Positions 8,675-17,300 of a stretch of 64,000 nt of DNA are shown here, piece after piece. Made by a program: the position numbers and the translations under genes. The stretch's first letter is position 1. Each line of letters begins with the position of its first letter. The notes beneath the pieces were generated by a model that saw only the letters and a list, made by a program, of their open reading frames with translations, had not been told where the DNA came from and searched no databases. Location: positions 1 through 64,000 of the forward strand of contig JBFGAX010000007.1 of the NCBI GenBank assembly GCA_041567895.1. Reading direction: 5' to 3'. Origin of the DNA: JABDOU01 sp041567895 (GTDB lineage: Bacteria; Actinomycetota; Acidimicrobiia; Spongiisociales; SHLN01).

Positions 8675-9301
8675 GTGATTGGCCCGAGACACCAACCTGG
8701 CTTTCCCCGGCTCGCCACTCCGGTGTGGCGCGGAGCGCAGCGGATCGTGGAGCCGCTCATGCCCTACCTTTGGCCCTTCACACGGAAGGGAGCCGACCTG
8801 CCCCGCGGCCCGGCCGTGGTGACCCCCAACCATCTCTCGTTCGTCGATCCAGTTTTCGTCGCCATCGCCGTCGGCAGGCCGCTTCGGTATCTGACTTCCG
8901 AAATCGTGCTCGGTCAGCATCCTCGATTCGACGACCTCATCCACTGGCTGGGGATCATCCCACTCGACCTCGATCGGATTCCACTCCGCCCCCTTCGCAC
9001 AGCGCTCGCGCACCTGGAATCTGGTGGCACGGTGGGGGTCTTCCCCGAAGGCCGCCGTGCCCTCGAGTGGCGGGAGGCGCCTGCCAAAGAAGGAGCGGCA
9101 TGGCTCGCCATCCGATCAAACACTCCCCTCGTGCCGGTGTCGATTGCCGGGTCGTTCGAGGCGATGGGCGACGACAAGAAACTCCGTCGCCGTCCAATAA
9201 CCGTCACGGTTGGTGAGCCGCTTCTACCTCACCGCTTCGCAGGTCGCAGCGAGATGACGGAAGCCTGGATCGAATGGATGGACGAGCACCACAAGGGCTG
9301 A
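8675..9301 (+). CDS. plsC: 1-acyl-sn-glycerol-3-phosphate acyltransferase family protein
   Basis: 208 aa. The PlsC family adds the second acyl chain to lysophosphatidate at the membrane. The catalytic HX4D motif is NHLSFVD (His53, Asp58) and the glycerophosphate-binding motif is FPEG (123-126); TPLVPVSIAGS near 150 is the fourth family block. No clear transmembrane helix is seen, so it is probably peripheral. The GTG start is probably leaderless. The stop codon lies within the first copy of a 14-bp tandem repeat. PlsC-like proteins can use other acceptors, so the exact substrate is open. Confidence 0.9.
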   Translation: MIGPRHQPGFPRLATPVWRGAQRIVEPLMPYLWPFTRKGADLPRGPAVVTPNHLSFVDPVFVAIAVGRPLRYLTSEIVLGQHPRFDDLIHWLGIIPLDLDRIPLRPLRTALAHLESGGTVGVFPEGRRALEWREAPAKEGAAWLAIRSNTPLVPVSIAGSFEAMGDDKKLRRRPITVTVGEPLLPHRFAGRSEMTEAWIEWMDEHHKG

Positions 9302-9340
9302 TCGAAAAGGGCTGATCGAAAAGGGCTGAACCAAAAGGGC
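9293..9340 (+). repeat. 14-bp tandem repeat across the plsC stop codon
   Basis: AAGGGCTGATCGAA occurs at 9293 and 9307, a variant AAGGGCTGAACCAA at 9321 and a partial AAGGGC at 9335. Each unit carries TGA, so the true plsC stop at 9299-9301 is duplicated downstream. It looks like recent slippage or duplication at the gene end. Confidence 0.85.
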
Positions 9341-9346
9341 TTCAGT

Positions 9347-10009
9347 TCAAAAACCGTGATCCTGTCCCTGCCAGGGTGGTGGAGAACCGGCGTTGAACTC
9401 CTCGATTGACGGGCCTGCGAGCTGCTCGAGACGCCACCTGCCATAGACATATACGCCGATCAACATCGCGATCGTCGCCGGCCACCCGGTTCCAAGCTTG
9501 ACGATCGTGAGCGCGGCGATTTCTCCTTTTTCAACGAACCCGTACTGGAACCACGCTCTGCCCCCGAGGAACACAGCCCACGCGAGTGTGGTCTCGGTGT
9601 ACGCGGGTCGTACGCGCGCATGCCAGAACCAACCGAGCGGCCACCCGCGCATGGCAGACGAGATGAAACCGAGCGCCGGTCGGCGCACCAGCACACTCAC
9701 AAAGAACAACGCTGAGGTCGCGCCGGCTCCGACGATGGCAGGAAGAAAGTAGTCGGTGGCCTCCCCCGATCTGAGCGCCCACGCAATCGCGATCGCACTT
9801 CCGATTGTGCCCCCGAAGGCATAACGAAGAGTCTGACGCCGTACCAGGCGATACCCGATGGTTACGACGAGCACCGCCGCGGCTGCGATCGCTCCTGCAG
9901 CCACTCCCCCCAATGCGTTCCCTGTGACGAAGGCAATGGGGGCCAGAACGGAGTCGATCAACTGCTTTCGCGAAAGATCGAGAAGTTCGCCACGAATTTC
10001 GCGTATCAA
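9347..10009 (-). CDS. DUF3159 family integral membrane protein
   Basis: 220 aa with five to six hydrophobic segments, a conserved early GTIGSAIAIAWAL-like core and the pattern RRPALGF, characteristic of the actinobacterial DUF3159 family; function unknown. It begins with TTG 10009, with AGGA about 7 nt upstream, and lies 12 bp downstream of the DUF454 gene on the same strand, so the two probably form an operon. The C-terminal 35 residues are hydrophilic and Pro/Gly-rich. No catalytic motif is evident. Confidence 0.75.
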   Translation of the reverse strand: MIREIRGELLDLSRKQLIDSVLAPIAFVTGNALGGVAAGAIAAAAVLVVTIGYRLVRRQTLRYAFGGTIGSAIAIAWALRSGEATDYFLPAIVGAGATSALFFVSVLVRRPALGFISSAMRGWPLGWFWHARVRPAYTETTLAWAVFLGGRAWFQYGFVEKGEIAALTIVKLGTGWPATIAMLIGVYVYGRWRLEQLAGPSIEEFNAGSPPPWQGQDHGF

Positions 10010-10021
10010 GGCCGCGTCCTA

Positions 10022-10423
10022 TCAGACAGGAGCCGGTTCGCGTTCCTGCTCGTGACGGGTCCAGATGTAGACGCAGATGCTCACGGCCAGCAAGACCAGC
10101 ATCACTCTCAACCACGTGATGTTGATGAGCGCGACGCTCAACGCGAACGAGAGCGCGACCATCGTGATGCCGGTTATTTTCGCCCTGCGTGTGTAACCGG
10201 TACGGGGATCGAAGTTCTCGATCATTGGTCCAAACCGGGGGTGGGTCACGATCCACGTGTGCAGCCGATCCGACGATTTGGCGAAGAAGAAGGCGGCGAG
10301 AAACGCCATGTCGGCCGTCGGAATCCCCGGGAGGGCAGAAATGAACAGCAGGCCGAGACTGACAAGGCCCAAGAAGAAGTAGATGCCCCGCAACAGGGGG
10401 CTTCGCGTGATTACCGCATTCAC
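10022..10423 (-). CDS. DUF454 (YbaN-like) small membrane protein
   Basis: 133 aa with an N-terminal hydrophobic hairpin, a conserved cytoplasmic-type middle FFFAKSSDRLHTWIVTHPRFG, the family signature of an S-R-W-HP-F-G block, and two C-terminal membrane segments. The function of YbaN-like proteins is not established. The GTG start at 10423 is preceded on the minus strand by TAATCT and 6 nt, a leaderless arrangement. It is followed 12 bp later by the DUF3159 gene. Confidence 0.85.
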   Translation of the reverse strand: MNAVITRSPLLRGIYFFLGLVSLGLLFISALPGIPTADMAFLAAFFFAKSSDRLHTWIVTHPRFGPMIENFDPRTGYTRRAKITGITMVALSFALSVALINITWLRVMLVLLAVSICVYIWTRHEQEREPAPV

Positions 10424-10429
10424 ACCACC

Positions 10430-10435
10430 AGATTA
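10430..10435 (-). promoter_or_regulatory. -10 box (TAATCT) for leaderless DUF454 gene
   Basis: TAATCT on the minus strand, 6 nt before GTG 10423, with no ribosome site between. Confidence 0.55.
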
Positions 10436-10553
10436 GGCCGCTACGGCTACGTACACGCAACCGGCCCTTCAAATTTTGGCGAGCGGTTCTCAAACCTCTG
10501 ATCATCCGGGAGGCGATCGCCAGAGATCGCCGACGAGATCTTTCGCCCTCCGG

Positions 10554-10940
10554 TCAGTCGATAAAGCCGAGCTCAGACTGCACCCTGCGAACATACGCGA
10601 CGATGGCCTCAATCTGCTCAACGGAGATCCCCTCCACCGGAGGCATGTCACCGAAGTTCCAGTGATGCTGGGGCGACCCACGCTGAACAGCGATTTGGAA
10701 CGCGGCGTCGGCATGATGGTTTGGTTCGTAGACCCGGGAAAGGAACGATGGCCCCTCATCCGTCCCTCGCAGATCTTCGCCGTGACACTCCGCACAAAAC
10801 TGTTGATAGGCATCGGGGCCAGCTGTGAGCGCGTCAGCAGAAAGCTTCGATACCGATGTCGTCGTTGCGAGCCCGCTGGAACAGCCGGCTACGGCGAATA
10901 CCGCGACGGCTGCAATCAGAGTTTTTTGAACACGCCTCAT
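10554..10940 (-). CDS. Lipoprotein class I cytochrome c
   Basis: 128 aa. It begins MRRVQKTLIAAVAVFAVAGC, a lipoprotein leader. The mature protein has one haem attachment site, CAECH, and a likely axial Met in GDMPPVEG, then VEQIEAIVAYVRRVQ, the closing helix of small class I cytochromes c. It is probably a membrane-anchored electron carrier facing the cell envelope. ATG 10940 is preferred over longer in-frame starts because those lack a leader; on the minus strand TAGTTT precedes it by 8 nt. The partner oxidase or dehydrogenase is not in the window. Confidence 0.9.
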   Translation of the reverse strand: MRRVQKTLIAAVAVFAVAGCSSGLATTTSVSKLSADALTAGPDAYQQFCAECHGEDLRGTDEGPSFLSRVYEPNHHADAAFQIAVQRGSPQHHWNFGDMPPVEGISVEQIEAIVAYVRRVQSELGFID

Positions 10941-11050
10941 CGCTACAGAAACTACGTGGCTGTGCACCCGGCTGACATGATCCGGGCGCGGTTGGCGGAG
11001 TGTTGTTTCGAAATAACAAGTTCGTGAGGTTGCTCGTCTCGCATCGAACA

Positions 11051-12004
11051 TCAATACGAAAGACGGCGGTCGACGGCTTCCGGAATGATTCCCTCCGTGC
11101 GGTACCTTCGCACGTTGGTTGCCACGATGCGGGACCCGGTGAGCCGTCCGGTGGGAGCCGCGACATGAGGGGTAATCGTGATCGATGGATGATCCCAAAA
11201 CGGATGGTCGCTGGGAAGCGGCTCCTTCTGAAATACATCGAGGGCAGCGTGGGCGACACGACCGGTGTCGAGCGCCTCCAGCAAAGCATCGTCGTCGACG
11301 TGGGGACCGCGTCCCAAATTCACGACATTGGCGTTCGGTGGCAACATCGCGAATAGCTCCTGGTTCATGATTCCTCGTGTTTCGGGGGTGAGGGGCAACA
11401 AGTTGACCAAGATGTTGCTTTTGCTCACCATGTCGGCCAGCCCTCGTTCACCCGCAAATGACTGGACGTTTTCGATCACCTTGGTGCTCCTCGACCACCC
11501 CATGACGTGGAATCCCAGCATTGCGATCACCCGGGCGGCAGCGCTCCCCATGAGGCCCAACCCCAGGATTCCGATTCGTGTTTCTGAGGTTTCGGTATAG
11601 CCGAGATCTTTCCACGTGTGCTGTTGCTGAAGCATCCGGTAGCCCGGCATCTTCCGGTGCAAAGCGAGAACGTGCATGGCCGCTGCTTCGGCGATGGTGT
11701 CCGCCATGTGGGGATCCTGCAGTCTCACGATCGGGATATCAGGTGGAATGGTCTCGTCGGCGAGAATCGTTTCGACGCCGGCCCACAGCGAATGGATCCA
11801 CACCAGATTTGGCAGATGGGCGAGTGAACCGGGCGGTGGCTGAACGATGACGGCGATGTCGATATCCATCGGGTCGTAATCTGTCCACACCGTGTGGATC
11901 GTCTCTTCCGGCATCGCCTCCTTCAGATGAGCGAGCCAATCGGCGGTGCCCGCATCGGCCGCATCCGGATCGTCCCTCGGGTCTGACGTCAGCAGCAAGA
12001 TCAT
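11051..12004 (-). CDS. D-2-hydroxyacid dehydrogenase, GhrA-like glyoxylate/hydroxypyruvate reductase
   Basis: 317 aa, close to the 312 aa of E. coli GhrA. It has the NAD(P)-binding GILGLGLMGSAAA block, LVNLLPLTPETRGI, NLGRGPHVDDDALLEAL and the closing DVFQKEPLPSDHPFW with catalytic His in ITPHVAAP. The reaction is NAD(P)H-dependent reduction of 2-oxoacids such as glyoxylate. The start ATG 12004 is 7 nt after TAGAGT on the minus strand; a 22-codon in-frame extension runs into the divergent sulfatase gene and is rejected. Confidence 0.88.
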   Translation of the reverse strand: MILLLTSDPRDDPDAADAGTADWLAHLKEAMPEETIHTVWTDYDPMDIDIAVIVQPPPGSLAHLPNLVWIHSLWAGVETILADETIPPDIPIVRLQDPHMADTIAEAAAMHVLALHRKMPGYRMLQQQHTWKDLGYTETSETRIGILGLGLMGSAAARVIAMLGFHVMGWSRSTKVIENVQSFAGERGLADMVSKSNILVNLLPLTPETRGIMNQELFAMLPPNANVVNLGRGPHVDDDALLEALDTGRVAHAALDVFQKEPLPSDHPFWDHPSITITPHVAAPTGRLTGSRIVATNVRRYRTEGIIPEAVDRRLSY

Positions 12005-12011
12005 GGCGGGC

Positions 12012-12029
12012 ACTCTACGCGGGTAGCTT
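12012..12029. promoter_or_regulatory. Divergent leaderless promoters for the dehydrogenase and sulfatase genes
   Basis: Start codons at 12004 (minus) and 12036 (plus) are 31 bp apart. TAGAGT on the minus strand (12017 to 12012) is 7 nt before the first and TAGCTT (12024-12029) is 6 nt before the second. This is the second such back-to-back pair in the window. Confidence 0.65.
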
Positions 12030-12035
12030 GGCGCC

Positions 12036-13427
12036 ATGTCGGACACGCGTCCCAACCTGCTGTTCATCATGGCCGACGATCACGCCAGCCATGCCATTTC
12101 AGCGTACGGCAGCAGGATCAACCGAACTCCCAACCTGGATCGGATCGCACATGCAGGCATGCGTTTCGATGCGGCGTTCTGCACCAATTCGATATGCACC
12201 CCCAGCCGGGCAGCGATCCTGACCGGGACCTATAACCACGTCAACGGGGTCACCACGCTCGACACACCGATGGACAACCGCCTCCAGACCTACCCGAAAC
12301 TCATGCAGCAAACCGGCTACCAGACGGCCATATTCGGCAAGTGGCATCTCGGACATGGCCCTGACCACGACCCAACCGGCTTTGATGACTGGCTGGTTCT
12401 GCCCGAACAAGGCGACTACCACGATCCGATGATGCTGGGACCGGACGGGGAGAACCGACTCTCTGGCTATGTGACGAACCTCATCACGGACCTGTGTCTC
12501 GAGTGGCTGGAACGGCGGGATCCCGAGAGACCGTTTGCGCTGATGTGTCACCACAAGGCTCCCCATCGGACGTGGGAGCCAGATGCCGCACACGCCTCGA
12601 TGTACGAGGACGAGACGATCCTGGAACCTCCATCCTTCTGGGATGACTACAGCACCCGATCGGGCGCCGCCCCGGCGGCCCGGATGAGAATGATGGACCT
12701 CGAGGAGAAGGATCTGAAAGCTCCCGTTCCCGATGGTCTCACCGAGGACGAAGAAATCTCATGGCGATATCAGCGCTACATCAAGGACTACCTGCGCGTG
12801 GTGGCGTCGATCGACGACAACGTCGGCCGGATGATCGACTATTTGCAGGCCAACGATCTGTGGGCGAACACGGTCGTGGTCTACACGTCGGATCAGGGCT
12901 TCTTCCTTGGCGACCACGGCTGGTTCGATAAGCGGTTCATGTACGAGGAGTCGTTGGCCATGCCATTACTGATGAGCTTCCCTGCCGGGATCCCGGCAGG
13001 TTCGATCAGCGCCGACATGGTCGTGAACGTCGACTTCGCGCCAACGTTTCTCGACCTGGCCGGCATCGACGTTCCTCCCGACATGCAGGGATCCAGCATC
13101 AGGCCGCTCTTTTCGGGATCGGCACCGCCCGGCTGGCAGACGTCGATGTACTACCGGTACTGGATGCATCGTGACCGGGACCACAACGTATGGGCGCACT
13201 ACGGAGTCCGCACTCATGAACACAAGCTGATCTACTTCTACAACGATCCCCTGAATGCCCCGGGCGCCAACAGCCCATCAGATCCCCCGGCCTACGAGCT
13301 GTACGACCTGCGCGTCGACCCATACGAGCTGGACAACGTCTTCCACGACCCGGCCTATCAGACCACCGCCGATGAACTCATCGCGGAGTTAGCCAAACTC
13401 CAAAAAGCGGTCGGCGATGAGCCCTGA
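12036..13427 (+). CDS. Type I sulfatase (formylglycine-dependent)
   Basis: 463 aa. The N-terminal LLFIMADDH block supplies metal-binding Asp residues and the signature CTPSRAAILTG begins at Cys54, which would be oxidised to formylglycine by a maturase; GKWHLG follows. YTSDQGFFLGDHGW holds the second metal site. There is no signal peptide, so it appears cytosolic. The family hydrolyses sulfate esters of sugars, choline or aryl groups; the overall pattern resembles choline-sulfatase/heparan-type bacterial sulfatases but the substrate cannot be assigned. ATG 12036 is probably leaderless. Confidence 0.92.
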   Translation: MSDTRPNLLFIMADDHASHAISAYGSRINRTPNLDRIAHAGMRFDAAFCTNSICTPSRAAILTGTYNHVNGVTTLDTPMDNRLQTYPKLMQQTGYQTAIFGKWHLGHGPDHDPTGFDDWLVLPEQGDYHDPMMLGPDGENRLSGYVTNLITDLCLEWLERRDPERPFALMCHHKAPHRTWEPDAAHASMYEDETILEPPSFWDDYSTRSGAAPAARMRMMDLEEKDLKAPVPDGLTEDEEISWRYQRYIKDYLRVVASIDDNVGRMIDYLQANDLWANTVVVYTSDQGFFLGDHGWFDKRFMYEESLAMPLLMSFPAGIPAGSISADMVVNVDFAPTFLDLAGIDVPPDMQGSSIRPLFSGSAPPGWQTSMYYRYWMHRDRDHNVWAHYGVRTHEHKLIYFYNDPLNAPGANSPSDPPAYELYDLRVDPYELDNVFHDPAYQTTADELIAELAKLQKAVGDEP

Positions 13428-13467
13428 GCCAATCGCAAATTCTCGAAGGAATGGTCCCCCGGCGGGA

Positions 13468-13482
13468 GGTTCCAAAGGAACC
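13468..13482. terminator. Small palindrome in the 152-bp gap between convergent genes
   Basis: GGTTCC-AAA-GGAACC is a perfect 6-bp inverted repeat between the sulfatase stop (13427) and the DUF429 stop (13580). It could end transcription from either side but lacks a T-run. The rest of the gap is purine-rich with no open frame I would call. Confidence 0.35.
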
Positions 13483-13579
13483 GAAGCAGGGGGAAGGTAC
13501 CGCTGCGCAACGAAGTGAAGCAGGGGTAGGTAGGGGGAACCAAGACAAATGAGCCAGCCGCAGCAGTAAAACGTCGGGC

Positions 13580-14248
13580 CTAGTACCAGATCTTTGGCTC
13601 GTCGGTAGCTCGATCGGCAGGCAGGCATTCGGCCTTTCTCGTAGCAATGCGGTGGGCTGTCCAGGCGGCAGCGGCTGCGTCGAGTATGTCATCCGTCGGA
13701 GCTTGGCCTACGTCACCGAGATCATCAGGCAGACTGATGCCTGCCGTTTCGAGCAGTCGCCTCCGGATATTCATACCGGCCCAGGTTTTCTTATACGACT
13801 GCAGTTCTTGCCCACTCAGTTGGCGAAACGACACCTCGGGATGAACTTCGTAAAACCGGCTATCGCCAAGTAAGGCGACGGCATCGATCTTGTGCTTGAG
13901 ACTGTAGGCCTGTTTCGAAATACCCCTACGGTGCTTCTCCTTGGATCTGGCATTCGCAGTGGCATAGTCCGACTGCTTCATGACATCGGCGGGAGGTGCA
14001 GAGAACACGCTCGAAGAGCGGCCACCGATGAATTTACGAGCCTCAATATCACATCTCCGCAGGCCTGACCTGGGAAGGCCAATCGGGATGTCGATGCCGA
14101 CGATCTCAATGGTGGAATCGTTCGCCAGCTCGGTGAGGTCGTTCACTACGAGAGCCTCAGAGAAGGTGCCATCCACCAGCAGAATCGCGATCCAGTTGGC
14201 CTTCCACCCGTCGACTCCCGCGACGGTGATGCGTTTGGAGGGACTCAC
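13580..14248 (-). CDS. DUF429 family protein (predicted RNase H-like fold)
   Basis: 222 aa. DUF429 proteins are predicted to have an RNase H-like fold. The expected acidic strands are visible: GVDGWKANW at the N-terminus and GIDIPIGLP near residue 50, then RRCDIEARKFIG, VHPEVSF and a C-terminal TDDILDAAAAAW helix. Biochemical function is unestablished. The GTG start at 14248 is preceded by TATCGT and 6 nt on the minus strand. It is divergent from dnaE2, and the shared intergenic region contains an SOS box over this gene's expected -35, so it may be damage-inducible. Confidence 0.83.
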   Translation of the reverse strand: MSPSKRITVAGVDGWKANWIAILLVDGTFSEALVVNDLTELANDSTIEIVGIDIPIGLPRSGLRRCDIEARKFIGGRSSSVFSAPPADVMKQSDYATANARSKEKHRRGISKQAYSLKHKIDAVALLGDSRFYEVHPEVSFRQLSGQELQSYKKTWAGMNIRRRLLETAGISLPDDLGDVGQAPTDDILDAAAAAWTAHRIATRKAECLPADRATDEPKIWY

Positions 14249-14254
14249 AGCGGC

Positions 14255-14260
14255 ACGATA
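14255..14260 (-). promoter_or_regulatory. -10 box (TATCGT) for leaderless DUF429 gene
   Basis: TATCGT on the minus strand, 6 nt before GTG 14248. Its expected -35 position (about 14278-14283) falls inside the SOS box. Confidence 0.5.
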
Positions 14261-14274
14261 GTTCTATTTGCTGA

Positions 14275-14290
14275 TCGAACGTATGTTCGA
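14275..14290. promoter_or_regulatory. SOS (LexA) box
   Basis: TCGAACGTATGTTCGA is a perfect 16-bp palindrome matching the actinobacterial/Gram-positive LexA consensus GAAC-N4-GTTC. It sits between a possible -35 TTGCTG (14268-14273) and -10 TAACGT (14292-14297) of dnaE2, ideally placed for repression, and also over the -35 of the divergent DUF429 gene. Confidence 0.88.
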
Positions 14291-14291
14291 T

Positions 14292-14297
14292 TAACGT
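14292..14297 (+). promoter_or_regulatory. -10 box (TAACGT) for dnaE2
   Basis: TAACGT lies 6 nt before ATG 14304, 18 bp after a possible -35 TTGCTG; the SOS box fills the spacer. GAGG just before the start is too close to act as a normal ribosome site, favouring a leaderless message. Confidence 0.6.
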
Positions 14298-14303
14298 GAG
14301 GTC

Positions 14304-17300
14304 ATGCCCCCTTCTTATGCCGAGCTGCATTGCCATTCCAATTTCAGCTTTCGAGATGGTGCATCATGGGCGGAGGATCTGGTGGATCGTGCGTTGGCCC
14401 TCGAATACCAGGCACTGGCGATTACCGACCACCATGGGTTTTACGGCGCCGCCCGGATGCACATAGCTGCTCGGGAGTCGGGCCTGCCGATCACGTATGG
14501 AACCGAGATCACCCTTCCCCGCCCTGGTGAGGTGTTCGAAAAGAAACCGCGCCCATCACGAAGCGAACACAAGCGTGGTCGCATCCGGCGGAGCTATCGC
14601 GACAAGCCAGAAGGCCCCGCCCCCGGCCATCACCTCGTCCTGCTGGCATCCGATCCGAATAGTTACGGCGCCCTGGCGAAACTGGTGACGGCGGCCCAGA
14701 TGCGAGGGCAGAAGGAATGGCCGATCTACGACTGGGAAGATCTGCACATTGCGGCCAAGAATCCCGGAATCGTGGCCCTGACGGGGTGCTGGCAGGGGGC
14801 GGTGCCTGCCGCCGCCCAGCAAGGTGACATGATCCGCGCCAGGCGCGAGGCAGGCCAGCTTCACGATGTGTTCGGCGACAGGTTGTACATCGAACTCTGG
14901 CATCATCGTATGCCGGGAGACGACGAACGCAATGAAGCACTCTTCGGACTGGCGGCCCAACTGGGTCTCGGCACCGTCGCAACCAACAACGTTCACTACC
15001 ACGATCGTCGGGAGGCAGACCTCTCCGAAGTTCTTGCCGCCATCGGAGGACGCCGCAACCTCGACATTGCAGACGGTTTTCGTCCCGCAACCGACGAGCG
15101 ATACCTCAAGTCACCAGAGGAAATGGCCAAGCGTTTCGCCCCCTATCCGGGAGCGGTAGAGACCGCCGCCGAACTGGGGGCCGTCATGGCCTTCGATCTC
15201 AAGCTCGTCGCACCGCGACTGCCGGACTTCCCGATGCCAGGGCACTTCCAAAACGAGATGGCGTTTCTCAGACACCTCACATACGAAGGCGCCAGGAACG
15301 TGTATGGCGATGGTGCAGGCGGTATCGAACCGGCAGCCAAAGCCCGGCTCGATCACGAGCTGGCGATCATCGAGGAGCTTGGCTTTCCGGGCTACTTCCT
15401 GGTGGTATGGGATCTCGTGCAGTTCGCCAGGGGAAAGGACATCTATTGCCAGATCCGGGGCTCCGGCGCCGACTCGGCCGTATGTCGCTGCATCGGACTA
15501 ACGAGGGTCGATCCGATCCGTTTGGGATTGCCGTTCGAACGATTTCTGTCAGAAGAGCGAGGAAAACCGCCTGACATCGACGTCGATTTCGAAGCCGAGC
15601 GTCGCGAAGAGGTCATCCAGTACTGCTATCAGCGCTACGGACGGGAGCGGGCGGCGATGGTGGCCAATGTCATCACGTATCGAGCGCGGTCGGTACTCCA
15701 GGACGTGGGCAAGTCATTCGGATTGACTCAGGCCCAGGTCAATGCCATGACCAAGTACCTCGACACCCACAACCCTGCCGTCATCGCCGACCAGGCTCCC
15801 CTGCCAGAAGGGTTGACGGCCGACCTCATCTACGACACCTGCATGCGGCTCGATGGTTTTCCCCGCCACCTTGGAATCCACTCGGGAGGGATGGTGATTG
15901 CCGACCGCCCGCTCCACGAGGTGGTGCCCATCGAATGGGGACGCATGGAAGACCGAACAGTGCTGCAGTGGGACAAGGACGATTGTGCTGCCATGGGGAT
16001 CGTCAAGTTCGATTTGTTGGCCCTCGGCATGCTCAACGCGTTGCATCTCGCCGTCGACATGATCTCGGAGCATCACGGTGTCACCCTCGACCTGGCCACC
16101 ATTCCGCAGGAGCCGGTCATCTACGAGATGCTCACCAAAGCCGACACGGTTGGTCTCTTCCAGGTCGAATCACGAGCCCAGATGGCGACCCTGCCGCGCA
16201 TGAAACCAAAGACGTTCTACGATCTGGCGGTCGAGGTGGCCCTCATCCGTCCCGGCCCGATTCAGGGCGAGTCGGTGCACCCCTATCTGCGAAGACGCAA
16301 CGGCGAAGAGTCCATCCGGTATCCACATCCGTTGACCGAACCGATTTTGAAAAAGACTCTTGGTGTGCCGATCTTTCAGGAACAGCTGATGGAACTCGCC
16401 CGGGTCACAGCCGGATTCAGCGGCGGCCAGACCGACCGGCTCAGATCGGCAATGAGCAACAAGCGCAGTGAAGAGGCGATGGCCAGGCTGCAGGACGAGC
16501 TGTTTGCCGGGATGGAACGCCACGGGGTCGTCGGCGAGGCGGCCGACGAGATCTGGCAAAAGTTGCAGGGCTTTTCATCGTTCGGTTTCCCCGAGAGCCA
16601 TTCGGTCTCCTTCGCCTACATCGTCTATGCCTCGGCCTGGCTGCGATTTCATTGGCCAAGCGAGTTCCTCGCCGGCCTGCTCAATGCCCAACCCATGGGT
16701 TTCTACAGTCCGAACTCACTCGTACTCGACGCCCAACGCCACGGCGTGATCGTGCTGGCCCCCGACATCAACGTCTCGGCATACGACTGCACGCTCGAGT
16801 ACTTCGAGACAGACCCCGAAGACATCGTCAGCTACTACGACATGCAATGGCGCCGGGGACGGGGCCCGGTTGGCGACCCTCTCCGTCCTCCGGTGGCCGT
16901 CAGGCTGGGATTGCGTTACGTACGAAACCTGGGCGATGCCGAGGTCGGTCGGATAGAAGTGGCTCGCGATATCGCAGGCCCCTTCGAAACGCTGGAAGAT
17001 CTGGGCCAGCGAGTCGGCCTCTCGGAGCCTGCTCTCGAAACCCTTTCGGCTTCCGGCGCCCTGCTCCCCCTGGGGGTGGGACGTCGGGAGGGCCTGTGGG
17101 CAGCAGGATCGATCGCCGAGCTGGGACCTGGCCGATTGGCATTGGCAACGGGAGCCGAAGCACCTCACCTCGATCCCATGGACGAACCCGAACAGCTGGC
17201 GGCCGATTTGTGGTCAACTGGCGTATCGAATCGACACCCGATGCAATTGATCAGAGAGCAGATGGAAGCCGCAGGGTATCTCTCTATAGCCGACGCACTT

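Noticed and set aside
8648..9013. 122-codon N-terminal extension of malQ
   Set aside because: It is antisense to plsC, lacks homology, and skips the leaderless -10 just before ATG 8647.
9531..10505. 324-codon minus-strand frame across two membrane-protein genes
   Set aside because: Arg/His/Gly-rich translation typical of a shadow; the DUF3159 and DUF454 genes in the other frames explain the region.
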